From the NCBI GenBank assembly GCA_964035795.1, contig OZ038323.1, forward strand, positions 372,001-436,000: a stretch of 64,000 nt of DNA, in the 5' to 3' direction. The DNA is from Pterobdella sp. o SKG-2022 (lineage: Eukaryota; Annelida; Clitellata; Hirudinida; Piscicolidae). The stretch's first letter is position 1. Every line of letters starts with the position of its first letter. The position numbers were made by a program, and so were the translations under genes. Below are positions 52,233 to 62,059 of this stretch, one piece after another. The notes under the pieces were generated by a model. The model did not search any database and was not told where the DNA came from. It saw nothing but the letters and a program-made list of their open reading frames with translations.

Positions 52233-55200
52233 ATGGACATTCTGCCGTGCGAAGTTCTCGAATGTATTTTCAAAAATTTATGCAAATTCAAGTATTTACC
52301 TCTATGTAAACTAGTTTGCAGAAGATTTTATCAATTAATTAAAGGTAGTAACTTACAATTTTTATATAATTTTCAAATAGAACAAATATTTCATTTCCAG
52401 ATATAGAAAATAGAGAAATAGATAATATATATAAAGCAGTTCTCAATGGAAAACTGTTGGCAAACGACTTCAACTCACAAAGCTTACAAAACCTGTACAG
52501 ATCTCTTTCCTTCAACCATAATTCGGTGCATTTCTATGAGACTACAACGTGTTATCACAATAAAAAGATTTTCATTTATGGAGGCAATGCGTCTGTAGGA
52601 ACATGCTTCAAGAACTTGTGGTGCTTCAACTTCATTACCAGACAGTGGAGTAACATCAACTGCTCAGGTCTAATCACATTTTCAAGATTCACTTGAGCAA
52701 ACTTACATTTTTTATAAAGCTTGAATGTAATTATGTTGATATGGCAGGAGAACTGCCACCCCCTAACTCATCATCATCCTTGGTTGGATACAAAGATCAT
52801 CTGGTGTTGTTTGGGGGCTATCTTGGATATAACCACCACAAATTTGTTTGTTCAATAAATTCTTTTTAGATTAAATTTGAAATTTTAGAATTATTTGGTG
52901 TTTTCAGGTGAGCATTAAAGGTAACAAGGTATATCTTTTCAACATGAAACAACGAACATGGAAACAAATGAAAAAGTATTTTCTTGTCACGTTGATAAGT
53001 TCTCTATGCTATTTATCCACTTTGCAGCCCATGTTTCCGATCACTGAATGGACACAGAGCCACTATGGTTGGCAACCTGATGATTGTGTTTGGTGGTTTG
53101 ACTGACCATGACATCATGTGATTATATTTTTGTTTTTCATCATATAATTATTATTATGATTAGTTTTTTATTAAATTAATGTTTAATTTTGAAAAAATAA
53201 CTTGAATATCAACTTTTGAGCATTTGTGTTATCATTGGCACATTGTTAAATTACAATGTCAGGTCAGATGAAGTGCTTGTGTTAGACATGAGAGATTCCA
53301 GCTGGCATCTGATACATCACCAGACCTCCAAACCACCTGGCAGGTTCTGCCATACCCAGGTGATACTTTCTTGAAACAAATGCTAATCAATTATATAATG
53401 AATTGGTGACCCCCAGGAACTGGTCAGTGAGGATCGTCTTTTAGTGCTGTCTGGTTACAGGGGCACAGGTGAGTTTTATACATTTTTATCTGATTTTTCA
53501 ATTTTTGAAAGTTGCAATTTTCCAACAAAAACCTTAACTTTGATATATTTGTTTGATGTTGTTCCAAAGCATTGAAGGTCATCTTTGTCCCAACAACCTC
53601 CTTCATTTGCTGTGTGTAAAAGATGTTTAAAATTAGAAAGATAACTAAAAAAATTAGTTTATTGTCTGAGGATGTAGTGGGCATGAGGGTCTAAATTTGA
53701 TTGATGGCGGCATCCTGTCGACAAGTTGTATTGCTGCCTAATTCAGCGGGATTCAAAGCCAGGTTCTCATCTTTATTGAGGGTGGCCAGATTTATTTCAT
53801 TTCAAAAATTCATAACTCTTATATACTTCTAATATTTACTTCTTTTTATCATAAGTGTTGTATTCTTCAAAAAGGCTTTTATTAACAAGATAGAAACACT
53901 GATCAGAACAACCAATTATAATGATATAAGCTATAATACGAATCAACCAAATTATAACGCACAGAAATTTAAACTCTCGTATATAAATATGAGTGCGGTC
54001 ACTCTTTACAGACATGCTCACGGGCATGCTCAAGTTCAGTACATGCATTCATACTTAATGGAAATTTACCCAAAATATTATAAATTAATAGTGGAAAATT
54101 GCTCGGAACATAAAGCAGCCTTTCTTTTGAAGTCTTCTTTTAAGAAATTTTTCCACTTAAGCTTTGCTCTTTTATATTTCAGAACTATCTATTTTAGTAT
54201 CACATGTTTCAATACATTCTTATCACATCACTACACCATCTCACACCGCTAGCATAGCCGATGCCTTTGACTTTTCTTTGATAATAACCTGTCAATGGTT
54301 TCAAACTAGCCATAATGTGAACTAGCATATTTGATAACAATAATATATTTTATTAAGATACAAAGCTTTTCGATAACAAAGTAACATTTAAATAACACAG
54401 GGATACTTGAAAATGTTACTTAGTTAAAGGAAAGCTTTGTATCTTAATAAGATATATTAGTATTATCAAATATACTCATAAACTGTCAATCAAATGTTTG
54501 AGAAGTATAATTTATAGAAGACCGTCTAACTTCATACTATGAGACAAATGACGTTAAACGAACAATAATAATAGAGTAAATTTTTTATCGCAGAGGGACG
54601 CAGCAGTCGGAACGTTAGTAATTTAATTATATTTCAAGTTTTCATTGTCTACTTATGAGTTTGACTGTTTTAGCCTGTTCAGCTCCATGATGCCTGGATG
54701 CTTTCCCTAAATGGTAGCTTTTCCACATTTTCAATCACAAATACTATTCAACAAAAAAACTCATGACAGCTGATGGCACACTGGAAAAGTGGTATTGGAC
54801 GAGGCTGTTGCTCAAAGGCAGCATACCAAGCAGTTTGAAGGCACCCATTAACTTCAACAAGTGCTTTAAGGTTGCATATCCATTCATTTTTGCATTCATT
54901 CTCATCAAAAATTTGTCACCAGGTCAGAAACAAATTAGTGATATTTGCCAGAAAAAGCCAATCAACCTCAGCTGCTCCAAACATTCAATATAGAGCTACT
55001 CCAACAACTTCTATGAATATTCCATTAATTCAAAATCAAGTTTCCAATAGCAACCAGAATCATTTAAACCAGTCACCCTCAAATGTCAGATCTTCCCCCT
55101 TGTTTCATCACTCAACCGAAGATCATTTGAACCATGTGTTTCAAAGCAGGCAAATAAATGTTAGCACAAACTCATTACAACCACATCACCTGTCAAATGA

Positions 55201-55573
55201 TTTATCATCATTCAACCCTTATCAAATTAATCCACAGCATCTACAAAGCAATAGTCATGTTCGGGGGAGGTATGGGCCCTCTCAAGGCTACCCACTTGAG
55301 TTGATGCCTCTCAGAACAAGCACCTCTCAACATCCATCTTATGAATGCTTTGGAAATGATTTTAATGAAAATTTGAAATTTTTTAGTCTTGATTTGGGAG
55401 GTATGTTGGGTGAGGATGTGCCACATGTGAAATGGGATGAGCAAGTTGGGTATGTGGAAGGTTCACATAGCACCAATCATTATTGCACATTTGTCTTGTG
55501 TGAGTCCATGGTAGTCGAGGTTGGCGTTCGTGATGATGAGAATTGCATTTCAACAAATTTCATCACTTCATAA
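52233..55573 (+). CDS. FBXO42: F-box/kelch protein gene, FBXO42-like, 10 exons
   Basis: Exons at 52233-52344, 52401-52667, 52748-52845, 52908-52975, 53028-53117, 53263-53359, 53417-53468, about 54674-54713, 54770-54870 and 54923-55573. Exon 1 encodes an N-terminal F-box (LPCEVLECIF...LPLCKLVCRRFYQL), the SKP1-binding module of SCF ubiquitin ligases. Kelch blades follow: KKIFIYGGNA, SSLVGYKDHLVLFGG, ATMVGNLMIVFGG, DEVLVLDMRDSSWHLI, RLLVLSGYRG and LHDAWMLSLNG. The last exon begins KVRNKLVIFA, matching VGQCVVVFSQ of FBXO42, then has a Ser/Asn/Gln-rich tail ending with TAA. Human FBXO42 targets p53 and has the same F-box, kelch and low-complexity order; the substrate here is unknown. Most introns are 52-80 nt. 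One junction (exon 7 to 8) is out of phase by one base. AATAAA follows the stop by 25 nt. Confidence 0.85.
53866..54110 (+). repeat. Interspersed repeat in intron 7 of the FBXO42-like gene
   Basis: It contains CTTTTATTAACAAGATAGAA, AATACGAATCAACCAAATTA and GTCACTCTTTACAGACAT, also found split at 46486 and 46955-47050. Confidence 0.65.
54327..54474. mobile_element. Hairpin MITE, copy 3
   Basis: Arms of about 64 bp (54327-54390 and 54411-54474) start CATATTTGATAACAATAATA. They contain TTATTAAGATACAAAGCTTT, and the inner segment ATACTTGAAAATGTTACTTA is shared with copies 1 and 2. It is inside intron 7 of the FBXO42-like gene. Confidence 0.8.
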
Positions 55574-55598
55574 TTTCACTTGTTTTCGTTTTTACTTA

Positions 55599-55604
55599 AA
55601 TAAA
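55599..55604 (+). promoter_or_regulatory. Poly(A) signal of the FBXO42-like gene
   Basis: An AATAAA hexamer lies 25 nt after the TAA stop at 55571-55573, in an AT-rich 3' region. It is the obvious candidate for the polyadenylation signal. Confidence 0.6.
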
Positions 55605-55619
55605 ATTAAATATTTATTC

Positions 55620-56330
55620 TTATTTTTTATTGGTTCTGGGCATGGCGTTAAACTGCACCGAAGATAACGTCTCTGCTTTTCTGTTATAACCTGAATAACA
55701 GTAGACTCAGGTAGCAGGTATCGACAAACTGGTGTTCTGGTATCGTTGTCATTTGTATCGACACCAGCGGTGAAAGTCCGCGACTCGCCTAATATAGGGC
55801 AATGGTGAAGAATAATTTATTCGGGAAGCAGGAATGTTCATTATTTTAGGTGGTGATCATTAACACACCGATGTTCCAGCTTCTGTCACTCGTTTGCCTA
55901 GCAGACAAATCAACTCATGGTCAATGGTAGAGTGACACTGCGCTTGTGAGAGCCGTAGTGAAACATCACAGTAATACAAGCTACTAGAAAACATGGCTAA
56001 TTTTTCAAACAGCACCACGGTTAAAGCCCGTGACTATCCACCCTTACGTAGGAAGAATGTTAGCTCAAAAGCCACCGATGACGAGTTTGGTTTAAATCCA
56101 AATGGAAGACCAAGCTCCGATCTCTAGCCAAAAAAAGGGATTTTCCGTCTCAAACAAAGCTTCAGCTTTAGAACAATAAACTGTCGCTCCCTCAACTCAG
56201 AGTTTGCCCAAGGTGAACTCAACCTTCACATTTACCAATAAAACCTTCATAAAAATGAAATACTAATGAAAAAACACTATAGATTGCAAAAAAACATAAA
56301 TCAGTATCATTTTATTATAGTCAGCATCTT
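55620..56330. other. Downstream spacer, possible LINE leader sequence
   Basis: GC-richer than its surroundings, with short phrases such as CACCAGCGGTGAAAGTCCGC and GGTTAAAGCCCGTGACTATC that could be a transposon leader. I cannot assign it. Confidence 0.3.
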
Positions 56331-56339
56331 TTCCGAGGC

Positions 56340-56660
56340 GTCACTGACTTCTTTCTACGAACAAACCCTCTCACTCCATTTCACCCTGTCATAGGCATTT
56401 TCAAGACCTAATCCTAGCTAATCTTGACCTACCCCTTCTACTACCTTCAACCTCAGACCTCCACGCCGGCTTAACACAATCATCATCCCCTTTCCTTACC
56501 AAATGACCTAGCCATCTCAAACTCCCTTGACTCACCACATCAACAATCGTTCTATCCAACCCCAATCTAGCCATCAACTCCTTTTTTACTCACACCATCA
56601 GCTACCTGCACACCACACATCATTCGAAGCATCCGTTTTTCTGCTTTTCTCAAAAAACTC
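56340..56660 (-). mobile_element. LINE C-terminal fragment
   Basis: Minus-strand reading gives AEKRMLRMMCGVQVADGVSK, LARLGLDRTIVDVVSQGSLR and KGDDDCVKPAWRSEVE, with frame breaks. This is the post-RT block (R..LRWLGH) of APE-type LINEs. Confidence 0.6.
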
Positions 56661-57311
56661 TTTTTAGCGGATTTTACCAGTTTATTTGGCCGTGATTACA
56701 AAGCATGCCCGCCACCACCATTCAAAGATCCGACTCGAAAAGGACTTTCATTAATTGTGTGGCAATTTTTCTTGAAGAATGCCCTTCCTTTCGACCCCTC
56801 TTTTTCAGATTTTTCTTCTTTTTTTGGCTGGACCTGCAATTATTTTTAAAACTATTACTGTTATTGATATATTTATTTAACCTATTACTATTATATATAT
56901 TATTTCTAATGTTTAAATAAAAAACTCGGCGTTTCACTCGACGCGAGGGAGGATTAGTATTATGGGATAAGCTTAACAAAAAATCTCTAGAGTATGACAT
57001 TTAAAGTAATAAAAACTCTTCACACAACTCCATACTCTTGCCATTTAACGATCCAATATTAAAACTACCGAATGAAAAAGACCTCCCGGAAGAAAAAAGA
57101 AGAAAGCCCAGGCATTCTTAGCACCCTTTGCTCATTCAAAAACTGCTGGGGACTGAGGGCCATTGCTTTTTTAAGTGGGATCATGAAAATTTGTTGGATC
57201 ACAAGAAGTGCGCGATGGAGCATAAAGAAGTTCCTATTGTCATTGCATTTGTTTATCTGCTTTAAGTTTAGCCAATGGGAGTGAGCAGGTTGGACCAATC
57301 ATCGGCTTTGT

Positions 57312-57480
57312 TAGTTGAAAAATGTTAGTTTTTTTATTGAAAATATTCATGTATGAGAATCTTTAAACATTTACGGATTTTACAAAAAGCTTTCTTAATT
57401 GAAAAATTTTAGTTTTTTTTTCATAAAAATATTAATGTATCAGAATGTTTAGATGTTTACGGATTTTACAAAAATTTGAT
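57312..57480. repeat. Tandem duplication of about 82 bp
   Basis: Two adjacent diverged copies share AAAAATNTTAGTTTTTTT, AATATTNATGTAT and GTTTACGGATTTTACAAAAA. Confidence 0.75.
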
Positions 57481-57484
57481 CTAA

Positions 57485-58000
57485 GTGTATGCAAATCAAT
57501 TTTCTTAAATATAGTGTTCTTTGAAGTGAAAAAGACATTTTTTTTAAATAAAAAAAAATAGTTTTATTCAGATACAAAGGTAAAAAAAATGAATATTTCA
57601 GTACTTTCACATTTTAAAAAAAATTCTTTGATTGGTGCAAGTTCTTCAATGGTATTGGCTCGCCGATAAAGCTATCAAATGAGTATAAAGAAATCGTCAA
57701 GTGCCTGTCGATGAAGCATGCCCTTGCTTCCACCACATGGCACATGTTTCATGACTTCAAATAGCACAATAAAAATGTAGTTAAATAAACTTGTTAATTT
57801 ACAAACATTTCATTTTATATCTGCAAGTCATGTTTAATATAGAGAGTAAATTTGTTAAGTGAGAGAAATCAAACTCTATCACGATAGCGGGAATTCGCAA
57901 TGTTATATTAAATTGATTTCCAATTTTATATTAAATAAAATTATGAGAGCAAAATGAAGATCTGCTAGATTCAATTTTAAGTTAAAATAGATAATCTTAA
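57485..58000. other. AT-rich spacer, nothing recognised
   Basis: No coding or repeat structure was supported. Confidence 0.4.
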
Positions 58001-58007
58001 TGATAAA

Positions 58008-58110
58008 ATACTGCAAATTATTTGGACACTAAAAGTAATTTTATTAAGTACAAAGCTTATTTTTTAAAATTCAAATTATCTTTATTATTCAAATAGTTTG
58101 CAGTACTTAC
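58008..58110. mobile_element. Hairpin MITE, copy 4, core deleted
   Basis: The arms match copy 1 (CTGCAAATTATTTGGACACT; reverse CAAATAGTTTGCAGTACTTA). The spacer lacks the conserved core. The right flank, read in reverse, also matches the left flank of copy 1 (TAATCTTCTTTAG). Confidence 0.7.
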
Positions 58111-58858
58111 TTTGACTAAAGAAGATTACAATGATAAATTTTTTTCCTTTTGTAAGCTATTTTATAAAGGAATATTTTATTTTATAAGCAATAATAAGAT
58201 TAAGATATCAACCCTCTTCCACTTCAATTTTACCTCTTTTTGCTCAATAAATGTACTAAATTTTTGCCATTAATTGAAGTTGAAGACTGTTAATATTGCT
58301 TATAAGTACATATATAAGATGTCTCTAAAAAGTTACAAGATTAAAATATTTATAATGCCAAATGGAAATTAAACTTCAAATTTTAAAAATTATCTTTACC
58401 GCATTATAACATTCTGAAAGGCTGAAAACTTCATTTTTAAAATTAAACTTTTTACTCTTTGCATATATAATTAGTAAATTTGCATAAGTAATCAGAGAGT
58501 TTTTACATATACTTAACCAAAGTTGATGTGCGCTAGTGTACAGCTCCAATTTGTAAGCCATCTTACCGCAAGCTTAAAATTCGTGAAAAAGCAGCTACAA
58601 AGAAACGTCGTTTTGAACGCTTAATATTTTTCTATTCTTAAACAATTTTTTTGAATCTAATTAATATTTAATTATACAAACGAGACAATTCATACAGTGT
58701 ACAAAGCAAAAAACACCAATATCATGAAAAAAATTATAATAGACACCGTAAAAAATAAAAAAATATACAAAACTTGACGTCGCAATCTGTTTTAGTTCTG
58801 CTGCGAAAATAAAACACTATGTGACTGACCTGATGCGGATAGATGTATCAATGTTAAA

Positions 58859-59480
58859 ATGTATAAAACTTTTAAGAGTTTATATCCTTTCATTTATGAG
58901 ATAAGTACGTCAAGATTTTTGAAAACAAGTTCAAAAAGCTTTTTTCTTAACGTAAGAGATCCTGCAGTAGAAAGAAAAAGTGGTGAAGTTATTGTAGCTC
59001 ATGAAAATTATTTTGATAAATACAAAGAAAAGACCAAAAAAGTATTTAACGATGCTCTAGAACTTTATATCACCAAAAATAGCATACACAGGTATTACCA
59101 AGTTTGGGAAAATAAGATTAGAATACAAAACTGCTAAGTTTTAAGAATAGTTAGATTTTTGTAATAACTAAAAAAATTGATTTTTACAAAAACTTCGTTG
59201 TGTCTTTCATTATCAGACGAGGTCATGTAGAGTTTCTGTATGCAGCACTTTCTAGAGTGGACAATTTCATGGCACAGAAGGACATTAACACTTACAGGAA
59301 GTTCGATTTTTTTTCATTTTTTTTTTATTGCTATTACAACTGTATACTGAAAATATAGGCTTCTTGAAGTGTTTCCAAAGTACAAAATGATTCCAAGAAA
59401 TATATGGCAAGAAGAATTCATGCATTACCCTAAACAACAACAATGCTGTATCGATATACTGGACTACATGGAAAAAAATG
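58859..59480 (+). CDS. ECSIT: ECSIT-like gene, first three exons
   Basis: Exons at 58859-59091, 59217-59300 and 59359-59480, with introns of 125 and 58 nt; all junction phases agree. The N-terminal 50 or so residues have few acidic residues and many Ser/Lys/Phe, as expected for a mitochondrial presequence. Exon 1 ends KVFNDALELYITKNSIHR, exon 2 reads RGHVEFLYAALSRVDNFM, and exon 3 reads LLEVFPKYKMIPRNIWQEEF then HYPKQQQCCIDILDYMEKN. These match the ECSIT hallmark RGHVDFIYLAL...LLNIFPK...PRNI...HYPRQQECGI..LEQMENHG. ECSIT acts in mitochondrial complex I assembly and as a Toll-pathway adaptor. Exon 3 ends in phase 1 at a GTATTA donor. The remaining exons were not found before LINE and SINE sequence begins, so the gene is either cut by long introns or truncated. 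Confidence 0.8.
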
Positions 59481-59489
59481 GTATTAATT

Positions 59490-60585
59490 TTCAAAATCTT
59501 GATCTTTTAAAATATGCTATAAATTGGATTGACTGATGAAGATTTAAAATTTTTTCTATTGCAATCAAATCTACTTTCATTTGAGAATTTATGAGATATT
59601 GCTTGTTTGAAAATGAATGATTCAACCTCCTCTAAGCCACTTTCTCAGCTTTATTCCTGACAAGGTGCACAGCAAGGTTGCATGCACATTTAGCAGCCTG
59701 ATCATCATCTCTACTCCCTCCAGCCTTCCTTTTTTTTTTGAAAGCTCTCTGAACTTTATCATTCTACAACCACATCAATTTTTTCAACTATTTTTTGCAG
59801 ACTCCACAATTCTGTTTGTAGCATGAATCTTTGTTTTTCAGGAAAGTGCAAAGCTGATTTACAGTTTTATAAATTTTGCCTTTAATTTTATTTAGTCTTT
59901 CAGCTTTCAAACCTTGGTATGAGGAAATAAATTTTCGGGATGAGAATGAATGAAAAACCACTAGTCTGCACACTTATTTCTTACAATGACTTTCACATAA
60001 AAAATTTTTTTTCTAAAATTTTCTTCATTTAATAATTAAAATATAAATTATAATCAAATTCATCATATTCATTAAAAGATGTAATATTATATAAAAACAC
60101 ATTCAAATATTCCAATTTGAAAGTTTGATGAAATTTGAAATTGCATATAATTAAATTAATTCTAAAGATGTGCTGAATGCAATAGAAATTTATCTTACAC
60201 AACTGAGCATTCTCCAATCAGCTTTGAGATAGTTTTTCAAAATTTTTCCACAACTTCTGCATTTATTGAAAGTTCACAATTGAGATTGAGAGCACACATC
60301 CCTTCAAACATCCATATGGTTGCAAAAGAAAGGTCTGCCACAATTTCAACCTTGGAGCAACTTTTCCAAAACAAGTATCATTCCAAGGTGTTTTCTACTT
60401 GAAGCCTCAGCACACAATGGTACACCTTCACTATTTTAAGCTGCTGTTGTGGCATCAGTTACTGCTAATGATCCTTATTCCAATCAAACTTCATTCAACA
60501 GACATTCATAGCGTTCTTATCGTGCATGCAGCTATTCTTGTTTTTCAACAGCTAAGGCACCTTTGTTATTTTTGACAAAATTATT
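59490..60585. other. Region after the recognised ECSIT exons
   Basis: No ECSIT exon was found. A minus-strand piece at about 59620-59830 resembles the endonuclease-RT linker of the LINE family at 61-64 kb (CAGCAAGGTTGCATGCACAT against CAGCGAGGTTGGATGCACAT at the window's right edge). Confidence 0.4.
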
Positions 60586-60588
60586 GTC

Positions 60589-60775
60589 GGCTCATATAGC
60601 TCAGTGGTTGAACCGTAGACTAATTATCTGAAATTACCGGGTTCGATCCCGCATGGGCCGACAATTAGCACCAGTTTTCACAGTGTGTTTTCGCTACATT
60701 AAATTTGTAGCAATCGCTTTGATCTATAAGGAAAAGCGCTTTATAAATACCTCATTACATTATATCACCAGATTA
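60589..60775 (+). mobile_element. tRNA-derived SINE, best preserved head
   Basis: The head starts GGCTCATATAGCTCAGTGG and ends CGCATGGGCCG, so the 7-bp acceptor stem GGCTCAT/ATGGGCC still pairs. The A box lies at 60597-60607 and the B box GGTTCGATCCC at 60640-60650. Reading the loop CTAATTA as the anticodon loop gives AAT (Ile-like). The body has CAATTAGCACCAGTTTTCAC; the tail ends CTTTATAAATACC. Confidence 0.9.
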
Positions 60776-60959
60776 CAATTACCTTCAATAACATCACTGG
60801 TTAGTTGCACACATACGCTTTGCTTTTTTCAACAATTATTTCATATTATCTTCCATTCATAAAACTTCACAAAATCTTTCTTGCTCAGTCACTCCACAAG
60901 TGACATGTTCAACATCTTTTGTGACTTGTAAGAGTTGGAAATGATCTATCTGAAGAGTT

Positions 60960-61990
60960 TTTAGTGACAGTCGGTGTGCATTAGAGGTCTGTTATGTCGC
61001 CATTAATATTTTCAATAGTAATTGATGTTATAACAGAAAGTGCTAGAAAAAATTCAATGCATGAAATTTTATATTTATACTTGGTTCTTTTAAGCGACAC
61101 CATGTCAGGTTTGAGAGAAAATTTCTCAAATGGAAAATTTTTTTTAAGAAGGGTTTGAAAATAAATATTTTAAAAACTAAAGTTATGATGAGTGGTGTAG
61201 TAAAGAAAATTCAGAAAAGTAAAGTAGACCCGTGTGGAGTTTGCTGTAAGAAAGTGATGGCTAACTCGCTAATATGCTCTAAATATAATTCCTGGATCCA
61301 TGCTAAGTGTGCAAAGATTCTAAAAGTGTCTGCAAAACTAGCTAAAGATTTCATATGTTTGAAATGCAAAAGTAGCACGGACTTCAGCGCACAACCTGTA
61401 GAATCTTTATGCGATGGCATTGAGAAAGTGCATGCTTTTCTGTACATAGGAAGTAAAGTAGATTCTATCGGAGATTGCGAGGCGACTGTAACTGCAAGAA
61501 TGAGCTCAGACTGGGCGAAGTTCAAGAAATGTAATGATATTTTATCCAAGTTTCTCTCTCAAAATCAAAGGACGAGTTTATGCAAGCTGTGTTAGATCAG
61601 CAATGCTATTTGAGAGTGAGGTTTGGTGTCTAAGACAAAATGAGTTTGATTTTCTGAAAAGAACAGAAAGAGCGATTTGCAGGGTGAAGTTATCAGCTAG
61701 GTTTAAAAGTGAATCTTTAATGCCAGGTTAGGTTTAAAAGAAACTTTAGCTAAAGCTAGCGGTGTGAGATGGTTTGGTCATGTAATGAGGAGGGATGAAG
61801 GGAATGTTTTAAGAAAAGCACTCACTTTTGAAATTGATGGTTTAAAAAAGAAGAGCAGGCCGAAAAACAAAATAGTTTCAGAAATTAGTAAAGTTGGCTT
61901 GAAAGAGAAAGATGCGTTTGATAGGAAGATATGGAGATTAGGAATATTTAAAATAATAGATAATAATATGTCAATCATTTGATCGCCCCA
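60960..61990 (+). mobile_element. Zinc-finger LINE 3' half, plus strand
   Basis: The RT end reads VMSPLIFSIVIDVITESARK, with the YADD box mutated (LYLYLVLL). Then comes DPCGVCCKKVMANSLICSKY and WIHAKCAKI...FICLKCK, a zinc finger between RT and C terminus. It continues FLYIGSKVDSIGDCEATVTA, VWCLRQNEFDFLKRTERAIC and VRWFGHVMRRDEGNVLRKAL. There is one frameshift near 61.55 kb and one near 61.73 kb. Confidence 0.85.
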
Positions 61991-62059
61991 ATCCGAGGTT
62001 TCAGTTGCGCAATTGATTGGTTTCACAGGGCGTTACTCAATCAATCAATCAAATCCTTT

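Noticed and set aside
54901..54951. A 29-nt intron in the last part of the FBXO42-like gene
   Set aside because: A 52-nt intron at 54871-54922 gives a better family match (KVRNKLVIFA) and normal splice sites.
60589..60662. Functional tRNA gene
   Set aside because: tRNA-like head is fused to a SINE body and recurs with the same tail at other sites; the anticodon stem is poor.
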